In this document: in pieces, positions 1 through 10,570 of the stretch | How the letters are laid out: each line of letters starts with the position of its first letter | Position numbering within the stretch: the first letter of the stretch is position 1 | Assembly (NCBI GenBank): GCA_947165145.1 | Contig: CAMUZG010000007.1 | Span: forward strand, 1-64,000 | Source: an uncultured Selenomonadales bacterium | GTDB taxonomy: Bacteria; Bacillota; Negativicutes; Selenomonadales; Selenomonadaceae | Length of the DNA: 64,000 nt | Reading direction: 5' to 3' | Made by a program: the position numbers and the translations under genes | Notes under the pieces: model-generated | What the model was told of the DNA's origin: nothing | The model's input: the letters and a program-made list of their open reading frames with translations, nothing else | Databases searched by the model: none

Positions 1-16
1 TCGATGATTCAGGAAG

Positions 17-47
17 CTCCCGCCTCTAAGCGTAGCGTAGGCGGGAG
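17..47. repeat. perfect inverted repeat (CTCCCGCCT...AGGCGGGAG) just downstream of topB
   Basis: 9-bp perfect arms with 13-nt loop; no T-tract, so not a canonical terminator. Confidence 0.5.
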
Positions 48-51
48 TAGT

Positions 52-2127
52 TCACGGATTGTAGTTTGACGAAGAAAGTATCGGCTCGAAGTCGGCGGCA
101 TTGAAATCATTAGGCGTGTCGATTGGTTGCGGAAGAAAATTTTTCTTACCGTTGAAGTCGGGCTCACCGTCTTTATCGTCGAAACTTGCTCGACAGCGCG
201 GATAATTTTTACAGCCCCAAAAAATGCTGTACCTGCCGTTAATTCTTCTGAGAGCACAGCCACAGCGCGGACACTTGAAAAAATTTTCAGCCACGGAGAA
301 ATTTGCATTGTTCGCCGCCTCAACAAGTTCGCTCGTGAATTTGATTTGCCCCGCCAAAAAATCTTCCAAAGTGCCGTCGCCAACGCTCATCGAGTGCAAT
401 TTATCTTCCCAAATCGCCGTGGCGTCGGGATAAGTCATTTCGTCGGGCAAGGCGTCAATCAGCAGGTAAGCGCGGTCTGTTGGGTAAAGATTTTTCTTGT
501 TGACTGTAAGAAATTCGCGGCGAATAAGGTCGTCGATAATCGCGGCGCGTGTCGCCTCGGTGCCGATGCCGTAAACGTCCTTGAGCTGCTTCGCAACGTC
601 GGGATTCTTGACGTACTTGTGAATATCTTTCATGCCTTGCACGAGACTCGACTCGGTGAATCGTTTTGGCGGAGTCGTCACGCCTTTTTTGATGTCGCAC
701 GCCTCGCAGACAATGTCGTCGCCCGCGCTCATCTGCGGAAGAATAGTTTCGCTCTCGTCGTCGGATTTGAGTTTCGGCGCAACGTAAAATTCTCGCCAAC
801 CGATTATCTTAACGACTTTGCCGCGCGTCGTGAAAAGTTCATCCTTGTACTTGATGTTGACGATTGTTTCGTCGTAGACGTGCTGCGGATAAAATTGCAC
901 GGCGTAATTCCGCGCGATTAGAACGTAAACATTTTTTTCAATCGTCGTTAAATCTTGGGTCAAAAATTTTTGCGTCGGGATAATTGCGTGGTGCGCGGAA
1001 ATTTTCTTGTCGTTCCAAGCTCGGCTCCTGATTGCAACGTCGGCATGATCAATCAAATCTTTAAAAGTTCCGTTACTCACCATGCTCAAATTATGTAAAA
1101 TTCTTTGTGCGTCGCGGAATTGTGTTGTCGGCAGATATTCGCAGTCGGAACGCGGATACGTCGTCAATTTTTTTTCGTAGAGACTCTGCGCGGCGTCGAG
1201 AACTTGTTGCGGCGAATAACCGAACGCTCTGCCCGCAGCAACTTGCAATGTCGACAGCGAGAACGGCAACGGTTGAGACTCTTTACGCTCGGTCGTCTCG
1301 TACGAAGAAATTTTTCCGTCAAGCGGTGCGGTCAAAAATTTTTTCTGCAGGTTGAGCATAAATTTTTCGTCGATGAGCCGTCCGTCCGCGTCGAAGGCTG
1401 ATAGTTCAAGCATTTTCTCTGAAGGCTTGAATTGCGCGATAAATTTTCCGTTGGTGTGCACGAACTTCGCCCATAGCGTGAAAAAGTTGACGGGCTTAAA
1501 ATTTTTTATCTCACGTTCACGGCGCACAACCAAAGCAAGCGTCGGAGTCTTCACGCGACCAATCGGCAAAACTCCCTCGTGACCGTGCCGCTCTGCCGCC
1601 AAAGTGTACGCCCGCGAAAGATTCATGCCGATTAACCAATCTGCGCGGCTTCTGGCAAGAGCGGACTGCTTAAGGTTGAAAAATTCGGCGTTGTCGCGAA
1701 GATCGTCATTGGCGCGGAGAATGCTGGTCTCGTCGAGCGCGTTGAGCAAAATTCTTTTGACGGGCTTTTTGTTGCCGACGTAATCGAGAACTTCATCGAC
1801 AAGCAACTGACCTTCGCGGTCGGGGTCGCCGGCGTGAATAATTTCGTCCGCGTCGTCGATTAACTTACAAACGATTTGAAATTGTTCTGCAGTATTCGGC
1901 GCAACTTCAAGCTTCCATTCACGCGGGACAATCGGCAAATCTTCCGAACGCCATGATCTATATTTCGGGTCGTAAGCGGCAGGTTCAACCTGTTGCAACA
2001 CGTGACCGACGAGCCAAGTCACAATGCCGCCGTTCGTTTTTATAAAGCCTCTGCCTCTGCGCGGATTTCCAAGGCACGCCGCCAATTCTCGCGCCATTGA
2101 CGGCTTTTCGGCTATGTAAAGTCTCAA
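52..2127 (-). CDS. topB: DNA topoisomerase III (type IA)
   Basis: N-term MRLYIAEKPSMARELAACLG, HAGDPDREGQLLVDEVL toprim motif, LTTYPRSDCEYLP active-site Tyr region, C-terminal zinc-ribbon CPRCGCALRRINGRYSIFWGCKNYPRC. Confidence 0.96.
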   Translation of the reverse strand: MRLYIAEKPSMARELAACLGNPRRGRGFIKTNGGIVTWLVGHVLQQVEPAAYDPKYRSWRSEDLPIVPREWKLEVAPNTAEQFQIVCKLIDDADEIIHAGDPDREGQLLVDEVLDYVGNKKPVKRILLNALDETSILRANDDLRDNAEFFNLKQSALARSRADWLIGMNLSRAYTLAAERHGHEGVLPIGRVKTPTLALVVRREREIKNFKPVNFFTLWAKFVHTNGKFIAQFKPSEKMLELSAFDADGRLIDEKFMLNLQKKFLTAPLDGKISSYETTERKESQPLPFSLSTLQVAAGRAFGYSPQQVLDAAQSLYEKKLTTYPRSDCEYLPTTQFRDAQRILHNLSMVSNGTFKDLIDHADVAIRSRAWNDKKISAHHAIIPTQKFLTQDLTTIEKNVYVLIARNYAVQFYPQHVYDETIVNIKYKDELFTTRGKVVKIIGWREFYVAPKLKSDDESETILPQMSAGDDIVCEACDIKKGVTTPPKRFTESSLVQGMKDIHKYVKNPDVAKQLKDVYGIGTEATRAAIIDDLIRREFLTVNKKNLYPTDRAYLLIDALPDEMTYPDATAIWEDKLHSMSVGDGTLEDFLAGQIKFTSELVEAANNANFSVAENFFKCPRCGCALRRINGRYSIFWGCKNYPRCRASFDDKDGEPDFNGKKNFLPQPIDTPNDFNAADFEPILSSSNYNP

Positions 2128-2255
2128 GTCAATTCACCTCGCGACGATTATAACAATTTCTGCGTGAAACAAAAACATCACGACGAAAATTCATTCAGGA
2201 AGTTTTAATCCGATTGTGGTAGTTTGACGAGAAATTTTCTTGGGAGGTGATTTTC

Positions 2256-2906
2256 ATGCGTCTGAAACTTTTCGCGCTGATGTTTTTGTCGACGATAATT
2301 TTTTTGACGGGTTGCGCCAAAGAAGATTCGCCCGAAGCCGCGCTGAAGGAAATGACAATCGCACTCGCTGAAAGAGATTCCGCAAAACTTTCGGGGCGCG
2401 TGGACTTGGATGAATTTTTTTCCGAAACCTACGACGCAACGACAATGGAGCTCGCGAAGAATTACGACGCGTTTAAGAACAAATATCCCGACGATCCATA
2501 CTTCCAACACACTGCGGACTTTTTGGTCGATTACAACACCGAGCACAAGGCGCGGCATTTGAAATTTTTGGACGACGTGAAAGATGCATACTTCGCCAAG
2601 TTGCCCGAACCCGACGTTCCCGAAGAAAATCCCGCCGCTTACGTCGCCAACGAGTTTGAAAAAATTCGTCAATCGACTCTCGTCACGCTCAAGGACGCTC
2701 ATGTTGACGGCGACAAAGCTACGGTCACTTTAGACGTTCGCGGCGATAATTCACTGCGCGGCTACTTCATTGGGCGTTTGACGTTCAAGCTTGCTTTTCA
2801 TCGCGACGAGAAAAATCATTGGCAATTCGACGCAATAGAAAATCTCGACGAATTAATGCCGACGCTCGTCGACAAAGCCGAACTCGTTTGGATAACTTTC
2901 TTTTGA
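2256..2906 (+). CDS. lipoprotein, DUF4878/DUF5105-like
   Basis: SD gggaggtg before ATG 2256; lipobox LTGC; 'SPEAALKEMTIALAERDSAKL' domain start typical of small periplasmic lipoproteins. Confidence 0.7.
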   Translation: MRLKLFALMFLSTIIFLTGCAKEDSPEAALKEMTIALAERDSAKLSGRVDLDEFFSETYDATTMELAKNYDAFKNKYPDDPYFQHTADFLVDYNTEHKARHLKFLDDVKDAYFAKLPEPDVPEENPAAYVANEFEKIRQSTLVTLKDAHVDGDKATVTLDVRGDNSLRGYFIGRLTFKLAFHRDEKNHWQFDAIENLDELMPTLVDKAELVWITFF

Positions 2907-3033
2907 ACGGAACGCGCCACATTAACGCCCGCTTGCAAAAGTTTTGCCTTTATGTTACAGTGTCGACGGCTTCAAAAATTTCAACCGTCGCGACAATCGC
3001 GGCTCGCTAAAATTTTTTGGGAGGATTATTCTT

Positions 3034-3612
3034 ATGGCAATCAGCTTGAAAAAAGGACAGAAGGTTGACCTCACGAAGACAAACCCCGGCTTGAAAAATA
3101 TTTTGATCGGACTCGGCTGGGACATCAACAAATACGACGGCGGCAAAGATTTCGACCTCGACAGCTCGGCTTTCCTGCTTGACGCAAACGGCAAAGTCAG
3201 AAGTGACGCGGACTTCGTTTTCTACGGCAATCTCAAACATGAGAGCGGCGCAGTCGAACATCTCGGCGACAACTTGACCGGCGCGGGCGAAGGCGATGAC
3301 GAGCAAATCAAAATCGACCTCAGCAAAGTTCCCGCTGACGTTGAAAAGATTGACTTCACCGTCACGATTTACGAAGCGGAAGAACGTAAGCAAACTTTCG
3401 GTCAAGTCGAGAACGCTTTTATTCGCGTCGTCAACTCGGAAACCAACGAAGAACTCATCCGCTATGACCTCGGCGAAGATTTTTCAATCGAGACTGCGGT
3501 TGTTATCGGCGAACTTTATCGCAACAAAGGCGAATGGAAATTCAACGCAATCGGCTCCGGTTTCGGCGGCGGACTCGCATCGCTCGGCAAAAACTACGGC
3601 GTCAACGTTTAA
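3034..3612 (+). CDS. TerD family (stress response, predicted Ca2+-binding) protein
   Basis: [45 protein letters not shown] loop; SD gggagga before ATG 3034 (annotated ORF start 2944 is too far upstream). Confidence 0.95.
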   Translation: MAISLKKGQKVDLTKTNPGLKNILIGLGWDINKYDGGKDFDLDSSAFLLDANGKVRSDADFVFYGNLKHESGAVEHLGDNLTGAGEGDDEQIKIDLSKVPADVEKIDFTVTIYEAEERKQTFGQVENAFIRVVNSETNEELIRYDLGEDFSIETAVVIGELYRNKGEWKFNAIGSGFGGGLASLGKNYGVNV

Positions 3613-3613
3613 A

Positions 3614-3682
3614 ATCAATTAGGAATTTGTAATTTGGAATTAGGAATGGGAGCGTCGTGTGCGATTCTCATTCCTAATTCCT
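3614..3682. repeat. heptanucleotide-type short repeat (AATTAGG family), inverted pair
   Basis: CAATTAGGAATTTGTAATTTGGAATTAGGAAT...ATTCCTAATTCC. Confidence 0.7.
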
Positions 3683-3706
3683 GTTTTTAACGGAAGGAGA
3701 ATTATC

Positions 3707-4321
3707 TTGGCTGTCAATCTTCAAAAAGGGCAAAAAGTTTCGCTCAAAAAATCCAACGGCAAAAAACTTTCGCGGCTGATGGTCGGTCTCGGTTGGGACG
3801 CTGCCAAATCCGAAGAGAAAAAAAGCGGCGGTTTCTTCAGCAGAATTTTCAGTTCGGGACCTGCCAACATCGACTGCGACGCATCAGTTTTCGTCTGCCA
3901 AAGCGGCAAATTCGTCGACAAAGACGATTTAGTTTACTTCGGCAACCTCAAGCACAATAGCGGCGCGATTCAGCACATGGGCGACAATCTCACCGGTGAA
4001 GGCGACGGCGACGACGAACAGATTTTTATCGACCTTGACCGTTTGCCCGCGCAGTACGATAAGCTGATTTTCGTCGTCAACATTTATCAGGCAGTCGAAC
4101 GCAAGCAACATTTCGGAATGATTCGGAACGCTTACATTCACATTGTCGACCCCGAAGCTCACGAAGAACTTTGCCGTTTCAACCTCACCGACGATTATAC
4201 CGATATGCTTTCAATGATTGTCGGCGAAGTCTACAAGCGTGGCGACGAGTGGAAATTCAACGCTATCGGCAGCGGCACTAAGGACACCGGTTTGAAAGAC
4301 CTTGCCAGAAGGTTCGCGTGA
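3707..4321 (+). CDS. TerD family protein
   Basis: [53 protein letters not shown] start with SD ggaagga. Confidence 0.93.
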   Translation: MAVNLQKGQKVSLKKSNGKKLSRLMVGLGWDAAKSEEKKSGGFFSRIFSSGPANIDCDASVFVCQSGKFVDKDDLVYFGNLKHNSGAIQHMGDNLTGEGDGDDEQIFIDLDRLPAQYDKLIFVVNIYQAVERKQHFGMIRNAYIHIVDPEAHEELCRFNLTDDYTDMLSMIVGEVYKRGDEWKFNAIGSGTKDTGLKDLARRFA

Positions 4322-4324
4322 TTC

Positions 4325-5401
4325 ATGGAAAATGAAAATCCTGCGGTCAGCGTGATTATTCCGCTCTACAACGCGGAAAAATATATCGGCGAATGTTTGA
4401 CGAGCATTGTGAATCAAACGTTTCAAGATTTTGAGATTGTCATTGCCGACGACTGCTCAACCGACAATTCCCGCGCAGTCGTCGAAAATTTTTTTGCCAA
4501 TTTCGGCGACAGATTGAAGTTGTTGCGGCTCCCGAAGAACAGCGGTTGTTCGGGCGTGCCGAGAAATTTTGCGTTAAAGGAAGCTCGCGGCAAGTACGTT
4601 TTCTTTGTGGACAACGACGACCTGCTGAACGATACCGCTTTGGAAGATTTTTACAAAGTCGCGGAAGATTTCAATGCCGACGTTGTTTACCCCGAAAAAT
4701 GCCTTTCCTTCGACGACGAAAACGGCGCGGTCTCTGCCGAAATTTCGCACTTTCAAAGCGGCAAGTACGTCACGGAGCCGACGCTTGAGACTTTCGACAT
4801 CAACGAGCGCATGACGGGCTTTGTTCGACAGCGTTTTTCGTGGTGGCCGTGGGATAAACTTTTCCGCCGCCAATTTCTCGTCGACAACAACGTCACGTTC
4901 CCCGCGCTCAGAAGGTTCGAGGATTTTGTCTTCACGCTGAAATATCTCGTTGTCGCGAAAAATTTCGTTCGCGTGCCGTTCGTCAACTATTTTTATCGCT
5001 TCCGTGAAAATTCGCCGTCGCACAGGGCTTACGACGTTTTGGAGATTGTGCAGGATATGATTGACATTTTCCGCACGTTGGACGAATTCATGAGCGGCAA
5101 CAAATTTTTCCGCGATAATCCGCAACACAAGTACGAGATTTTAAATTTCTTTATCGGCGGGCAACTCGATTTGACGGTTAAAGGGTTCTTCAATCAAAAC
5201 GACGTGCCGACCGCCGCAATCTACAACTACTTGCGAGAGAAAATTTTTCCACTCAACCCGCAAGACAACGTTGCGCTGACGTCATACTTGTTCATCGCGG
5301 TGAACATCTTGCGATTGCAAACGTCGCGGCAGGCGTCGGAGATTAACGACCTCAAACGTCAGCTTGCCGTGCTAAAAAATAATTTGGAGGTAACACATTG
5401 A
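4325..5401 (+). CDS. glycosyltransferase family 2
   Basis: PAVSVIIPLYNAEKYIGECLTSIVNQTFQDFEIVIADDCSTDNS; VFFVDNDDLL. Confidence 0.92.
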   Translation: MENENPAVSVIIPLYNAEKYIGECLTSIVNQTFQDFEIVIADDCSTDNSRAVVENFFANFGDRLKLLRLPKNSGCSGVPRNFALKEARGKYVFFVDNDDLLNDTALEDFYKVAEDFNADVVYPEKCLSFDDENGAVSAEISHFQSGKYVTEPTLETFDINERMTGFVRQRFSWWPWDKLFRRQFLVDNNVTFPALRRFEDFVFTLKYLVVAKNFVRVPFVNYFYRFRENSPSHRAYDVLEIVQDMIDIFRTLDEFMSGNKFFRDNPQHKYEILNFFIGGQLDLTVKGFFNQNDVPTAAIYNYLREKIFPLNPQDNVALTSYLFIAVNILRLQTSRQASEINDLKRQLAVLKNNLEVTH

Positions 5402-8070
5402 AAATCACAGGTTTAACTGATGCACAAGTTCAAGAAGCCAAGGCGAAGTTCGGCGACAACTCAATCACTGAACAGGCGCGCGAAGGTTTCTGGGACAAAC
5501 TCAAAGGCAATTTCGACGACCCGATAATCAAGATTTTGATTTTCGCGCTGTGTCTGAACGTGTTCTTCGCGTTCATGGGCAAAGCCGAGTGGTACGAATC
5601 CGTCGGTATCGCAATGGCGGTTTTGCTCGCGACGTTGGTTTCGACGTTCTCCGAGTACCGCAACGAAAGCGCATTCCAAAAACTTCAAGGCGAGGCGTCG
5701 CTCATCAGATGCAAAGTCTATCGTAACGGCGTTGTCACGGAAATTCCGATTAACGACATCACAATGGGCGATTGCGTTTTACTGCAGACGGGCGACAAAA
5801 TTCCTGCCGACGGTGTCATCATCGACGGTTCAATCCAAGTCGACCAATCGATTCTCAACGGCGAGGCTAAGGAAGAAACTAAAACTCCTGCGCCGAATCA
5901 AGCTGCTGACGACGAAGCCGCGCAGAGTACCGATTTCCTCAACCACCACAAAGTTTTTCGTGCAGCTGTCGTTGCGGGCGGTTCTGCCGTCATGAGAACT
6001 GTCACGCTCGGCGACAACACTGTTTATGGCAAAATCGCTGGCGAACTCCAAATCGACGAAGACCGCGATACTCCGCTCAAGCTCAAACTCGGTGATCTTG
6101 CCAACCAAATTTCAAAGTTCGGTTACTTCGGCGGCGTCGCGATTGCGGTTGCCTTCATGTTCGAGCGCATTGTTATTCAAAACAATTTTGACGGCGCGTT
6201 GATGTCCGCGTTTTGCTCCGATTGGATGAACGTCCTTAACAGCCTCGTTGAAGCCGTCATGCTCGCTGTCATAATTATCGTTATGGCGGTGCCTGAAGGT
6301 TTGCCATTGATGATCGCAATCGTGTCCGCGCAGAATATGGGCAAGATGTTGAAAGACAACGTTCTTGTCCGCAAAATTTCCGGTATCGAGACGGCTGGCA
6401 GTTTGAACATTCTTTTCAGCGACAAGACCGGCACAATCACCAAAGGTTTGCTTGAGGTCGTCACGTTCATCGACGGCACCGCGAAATTCACGGAGACTTT
6501 CGACAAACTCGGCGGCAAGCTCCAAGAACTTACGTCGCTTTCAATTCGATTCAACAACGGCGCAGTTATCGCGGGCGACAAAATCGTTGGCGGCAACATG
6601 ACGGACAGGGCTTTACTCGGATTCATCATCGGCAAAGACACCGCGCCTAACGTCAACGTCGTCGACACCGTGCCTTTCGACAGCGCGAAAAAATATTCCA
6701 TGGCGAAAGTCAGCGGCGATTACAATCTGTGGCTAATCAAAGGTGCGCCTGAAAGACTTCTCGACAAATGCAGTTACTACTACGACAGCAACGGGCAACG
6801 TCAACCGCTCAATTCGACAGCCGAAATCAACGCGAAGATTGACGAACTTGCCAACCGTGCTATAAGAACGCTCGCGCTTGTCACATACGACGGCGAAGTT
6901 GTTGACGGCAACATTCCCGACAGCGGCTTGACGTTCGTGGGTGTTACGGGCATTCGCGACGACGTTCGCCCCGACGCAATTAAAGCTATCGAACAAGTTC
7001 ACAGCGCAGGCGTGCAAGTTGTCATGATTACCGGTGACCGCAAAGAGACTGCTCAAGCGATTGCTAAAGAGGCTGGCTTGATTGAGATTGACGACGCGAT
7101 TGTTATCACGAGTGCCGAACTCAATGAAATGAGCGACGACGAAGTCAAACAGAAATTGCCTAAGCTCCGCGTTATCGCACGTGCTTTGCCGTCCGATAAA
7201 AGCCGTTTGGTAAGATTGGCGCAAGAATTGAATTTGGTTGTCGGCATGACTGGCGACGGCGTCAACGATTCTCCCGCACTCAAAAAAGCTGATGTTGGTT
7301 TTGCAATGGGCGGCGGTACCGAAGTCGCGAAAGAGGCGTCTGAAATTGTTATCCTCGACGACAACTTTAAATCAATCGGCAAAGCGATTCTCTACGGTCG
7401 CACAATCTTCAATTCAATTCGCAAGTTTATCATCTTCCAGCTGACAATCAACGTCGGCGCAGTGTTAATCTCGTTCGTGTGCCCGCTGTTGGGACTTGAA
7501 AATCCGCTGTCAATCACGCAAATTCTTTGGGTCAATCTCGTCATGGATACGCTTGCGGCTCTGGCATTCGGCGGCGAACCTGCGCTTGATCGCTACATGG
7601 ACGAAGAACCTAAACGTCGCGACGAAAAAATCATCAGCCCTTACATGATGTCGGCAATCGGCACGGGCTCGCTTTGGGGCTTTGCAATGGGCTTGGTCTT
7701 CCTGCTTACAGATTTTTCACGCGACCATTTCCGCGACATCAATCCCGAAGGCGTCACGTTCACATTCGGCGGCGATTCAGTCTACGTGCTCACGGGCTAC
7801 TTTGCGTTCTTCATCTTCATGGCGGTCTTCAACGCATTCAACGCTCGCACCGACAGGATAAACGTTTTCGACAACATTGGCGGCAACACGGGCTTCCTGC
7901 AAGTCATGGCTATGATTGTCGTCGTGCAAATCGGTATGACGTATCTTGGCGGCGCGATTCTCCGTTGCTACGGTCTCACCGCGAATGAATGGCTTTTCGT
8001 CTTGGCAATGGCGTTCACGATTATTCCCGTTGACATCGTTCGCAAGCTGATTGTCGGCGGCTCGAAGTGA
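5398..8070 (+). CDS. calcium-translocating P-type ATPase (PMCA/SERCA-like)
   Basis: TGDKIPADG, PEGLPLMIAI, FSDKTGTIT phosphorylation site, MTGDGVNDSPALKKADVGFAMG hinge; TTG start overlapping GT2 stop. Confidence 0.93.
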   Translation: MKITGLTDAQVQEAKAKFGDNSITEQAREGFWDKLKGNFDDPIIKILIFALCLNVFFAFMGKAEWYESVGIAMAVLLATLVSTFSEYRNESAFQKLQGEASLIRCKVYRNGVVTEIPINDITMGDCVLLQTGDKIPADGVIIDGSIQVDQSILNGEAKEETKTPAPNQAADDEAAQSTDFLNHHKVFRAAVVAGGSAVMRTVTLGDNTVYGKIAGELQIDEDRDTPLKLKLGDLANQISKFGYFGGVAIAVAFMFERIVIQNNFDGALMSAFCSDWMNVLNSLVEAVMLAVIIIVMAVPEGLPLMIAIVSAQNMGKMLKDNVLVRKISGIETAGSLNILFSDKTGTITKGLLEVVTFIDGTAKFTETFDKLGGKLQELTSLSIRFNNGAVIAGDKIVGGNMTDRALLGFIIGKDTAPNVNVVDTVPFDSAKKYSMAKVSGDYNLWLIKGAPERLLDKCSYYYDSNGQRQPLNSTAEINAKIDELANRAIRTLALVTYDGEVVDGNIPDSGLTFVGVTGIRDDVRPDAIKAIEQVHSAGVQVVMITGDRKETAQAIAKEAGLIEIDDAIVITSAELNEMSDDEVKQKLPKLRVIARALPSDKSRLVRLAQELNLVVGMTGDGVNDSPALKKADVGFAMGGGTEVAKEASEIVILDDNFKSIGKAILYGRTIFNSIRKFIIFQLTINVGAVLISFVCPLLGLENPLSITQILWVNLVMDTLAALAFGGEPALDRYMDEEPKRRDEKIISPYMMSAIGTGSLWGFAMGLVFLLTDFSRDHFRDINPEGVTFTFGGDSVYVLTGYFAFFIFMAVFNAFNARTDRINVFDNIGGNTGFLQVMAMIVVVQIGMTYLGGAILRCYGLTANEWLFVLAMAFTIIPVDIVRKLIVGGSK

Positions 8071-8097
8071 TCTCTTTTAGAAAGCACAGGTGATTCT

Positions 8098-9177
8098 ATG
8101 AAAAATCTCAAAGTGTCCGTGTTGATTCCGCTCTACAATCGCAAGCATTACATCGAGGAATGTATTAACAGCGTGTTGGCACAGACGTTCAAAGATTTTG
8201 AGATTGTCGTTGTTGATGATTGTTCAACGGACGGCTCGGCAGATTTTGTCGAAGAAAAATTCAACAAGCAGATTCGCGCCGGTAAGATACGGCTTCTGCG
8301 CAACGTCAAAAATTCGGGCGAGTTCCCCACGTCCAACCGCTTACTGCGTGAGGCGCGTGGCAAGTATCTTTGCATTTTGCACAGCGACGATTTGTATATG
8401 CCCTACGCTCTGGAGCATCTCCACGACGTGGCAGAAAAGACCAATGCTGACGTGGTTCACGGCATAGGACAATTCTTCACGCCGCACGATGGAGTTTTTG
8501 ACAAGAACAAGTTACAAAAAATGCTTCACGACGGGCATCCCGTGGAAAAAGTTGAAATCATGTCCGACGTCCCCGAAGCCCGATTCAACGAATGGATAAT
8601 GGGCGGCAGTTTCATCGACACGCAGTATAATTTCTTCAGCAGAAAATTTATTTTCGACAACGATTTGTTCTTCGACACGGCGGGCGAACATAGATTAATG
8701 GGTTTATGCTGGATGATGAAGGCTAAAGTTTTCGTCAAGACGCCTACGATTTTTTACGTCCGCCGCGACGCCCCCGACTCCGGCACCAACGAAAGAGTTA
8801 TCCCGCCCGAAAAGATTGAGAAATTTGTTGCCACGCGCATTGAACTTTCGCGCTACTTGGAAAAACTTTTGCCGACGTTCGACTTCTTCAAGGACAACGA
8901 GCTTTTGATTGACGCGGTGAGAGTTCACTTGTTCGCGGCGCATGACTACTGGCAAATCGGTCGCATTGGCGTTTACAGAAACGGTATTACGCCCGAAATG
9001 CACAAAGCTGTCAAAGAGGCGTTCAAGAAATATTTGGGCGAAGACGGCAGCTATATGGCGTTCCTGTTCCACTTCGCGCACGAGCTTCAATATCGACGCA
9101 GAATCGAAAGCGATTTTGCAAACGTCGTTCCCGAAATGCATGGCAAGGGCGTAGCGTTTCGTTTCGGCGTAGTTTGA
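8098..9177 (+). CDS. glycosyltransferase family 2 (paralog of 4325-5401)
   Basis: KVSVLIPLYNRKHYIEECINSVLAQTFKDFEIVVVDDCSTDGS. Confidence 0.92.
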   Translation: MKNLKVSVLIPLYNRKHYIEECINSVLAQTFKDFEIVVVDDCSTDGSADFVEEKFNKQIRAGKIRLLRNVKNSGEFPTSNRLLREARGKYLCILHSDDLYMPYALEHLHDVAEKTNADVVHGIGQFFTPHDGVFDKNKLQKMLHDGHPVEKVEIMSDVPEARFNEWIMGGSFIDTQYNFFSRKFIFDNDLFFDTAGEHRLMGLCWMMKAKVFVKTPTIFYVRRDAPDSGTNERVIPPEKIEKFVATRIELSRYLEKLLPTFDFFKDNELLIDAVRVHLFAAHDYWQIGRIGVYRNGITPEMHKAVKEAFKKYLGEDGSYMAFLFHFAHELQYRRRIESDFANVVPEMHGKGVAFRFGVV

Positions 9178-9285
9178 ACTTGCTTAATTCTTGCGGCGTG
9201 ACTTGTTGCAAGTTGCAGGAATACCAGGCACGTTGAAGAAACTAAGCCGTAATGAATCAAAAAATAAATTTTCGGAGGTGATTCG

Positions 9286-10527
9286 ATGGAACTTAGCAAG
9301 GGACAAAAAATCCCGCTCAACGAAAATTTCCTGACGATTAAGTTTGAACGCCCCGATTCCGCGTTGGAGATTGATACGGCGGCTTTCATGACGGGCGGCG
9401 GCGGTAAAGTTGCTGGCGACGAAGATTTTGTTTTCTACGGCAACGCCCGCCACAATTCCGGCTCCGTCACGCACAACGACGACGATTCGATTGATGTTGA
9501 CTTGTCGCGCGTTCCTCGGCACGTCGAGAAAATTTCATTGACCGCAACGATTTACGACGCGGATAAACGTCGGCAGAACTTCAGCATGATTCGCAACGCA
9601 CGGCTCAAAATTTTCGGCACGAACGGCGAAATTGCAATCTTCCCGCTTGAAGATTTTACGGTGGAGACAGCGATTGTCCTCGGCGAAATTTATCGTTACA
9701 AAGGCGCGTGGAAGTTCAACGCGACGGGTGCTGGCTTCAGCGGCGGACTTGCTGCCCTGTGCAACAATTTCGGCATCGAAGTTAAAGACGCTCAACCACC
9801 CGCGCCGCCTCCGCCTGAACCGCCACGTCCGAAGATTGACACCAATCGCAATCGTTCATCGAGTCGCCGCGAAAAAATTACAATCCCGCCGCCGCCGACT
9901 GTTCGCGAAGAACCGCCTCAACCGAAGAAAGTTGAACTCCGCAAGGGGCAGAAAATCAGTTTGGTTAAACGCGGTAGCACTCTTGGCGAAATCGTCATCA
10001 ATCTCAACTGGAGCCAACCGACTAAACCGACGGGCGGATTTTTCAGCAGATTCACGGGACGCAGTGGCATTGACCTTGACTTGGCTTGCTTGTTCGAGCT
10101 CAAAGACGGCTCAATCGGTGCGGTACAGGCTCTTGGCAATCACTTCGGCGAACTCGATTATCCGCCGTACATCGCGCTTGACGGCGACGACAGAACAGGC
10201 TCCGTTGCGGCGGGCGAAACTATTCGCGTCAACGGCAAATTCGCGGACAGGATTAAACGCATTCTGATTTACACGTTCATCTACGAAGGCGCGGCGAATT
10301 GGGAAGAAGCTAAAGGCGTCGTCACCGTGAATTGTCCTGGTAGCCCCGAACTTATCGTGCGCATGGACGAGTACGGCTCCCGCAAACACACCTGCGCCAT
10401 TGCCCTGCTTGAAAACGTCGGCGGTACGTTCAGCGTCGAAAAGGTCGTTGAGTTCTTTGACGATTCCGAGCAAATGGATCGTGCGTTCGATTGGGGATTG
10501 CGCTGGACTATCGGTCACAAAGATTAA
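9286..10527 (+). CDS. TerD-TerA-like two-domain fusion with proline-rich linker
   Basis: N-term TerD-like ([13 protein letters not shown]..., [13 protein letters not shown]); linker [12 protein letters not shown]...; C-term TerA-like (GEIVINLNW...[50 protein letters not shown]). Confidence 0.85.
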   Translation: MELSKGQKIPLNENFLTIKFERPDSALEIDTAAFMTGGGGKVAGDEDFVFYGNARHNSGSVTHNDDDSIDVDLSRVPRHVEKISLTATIYDADKRRQNFSMIRNARLKIFGTNGEIAIFPLEDFTVETAIVLGEIYRYKGAWKFNATGAGFSGGLAALCNNFGIEVKDAQPPAPPPPEPPRPKIDTNRNRSSSRREKITIPPPPTVREEPPQPKKVELRKGQKISLVKRGSTLGEIVINLNWSQPTKPTGGFFSRFTGRSGIDLDLACLFELKDGSIGAVQALGNHFGELDYPPYIALDGDDRTGSVAAGETIRVNGKFADRIKRILIYTFIYEGAANWEEAKGVVTVNCPGSPELIVRMDEYGSRKHTCAIALLENVGGTFSVEKVVEFFDDSEQMDRAFDWGLRWTIGHKD

Positions 10528-10570
10528 CGCGCGTAATGCGTGTCATAAAAATTTTTTGGGAGGAATATTT

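Noticed and set aside
127-921. 264-aa plus-strand ORF antisense to topB, and similar long antisense ORFs (e.g. 12088-12849, 20993-22699, 40223-41128)
   Set aside because: They mirror strongly supported genes on the other strand. The translations are Phe/Val/Arg-rich reverse-complement products of this genome's codon bias, with no domain and no SD. The 568-aa ORF at 20993-22699 covers tsf and rpsB exactly antisense.
2944-3033. N-terminal extension of the first TerD (track start at 2944)
   Set aside because: A strong SD directly precedes ATG 3034 and the paralog at 10571 starts at the same residue; the extension has no similarity.
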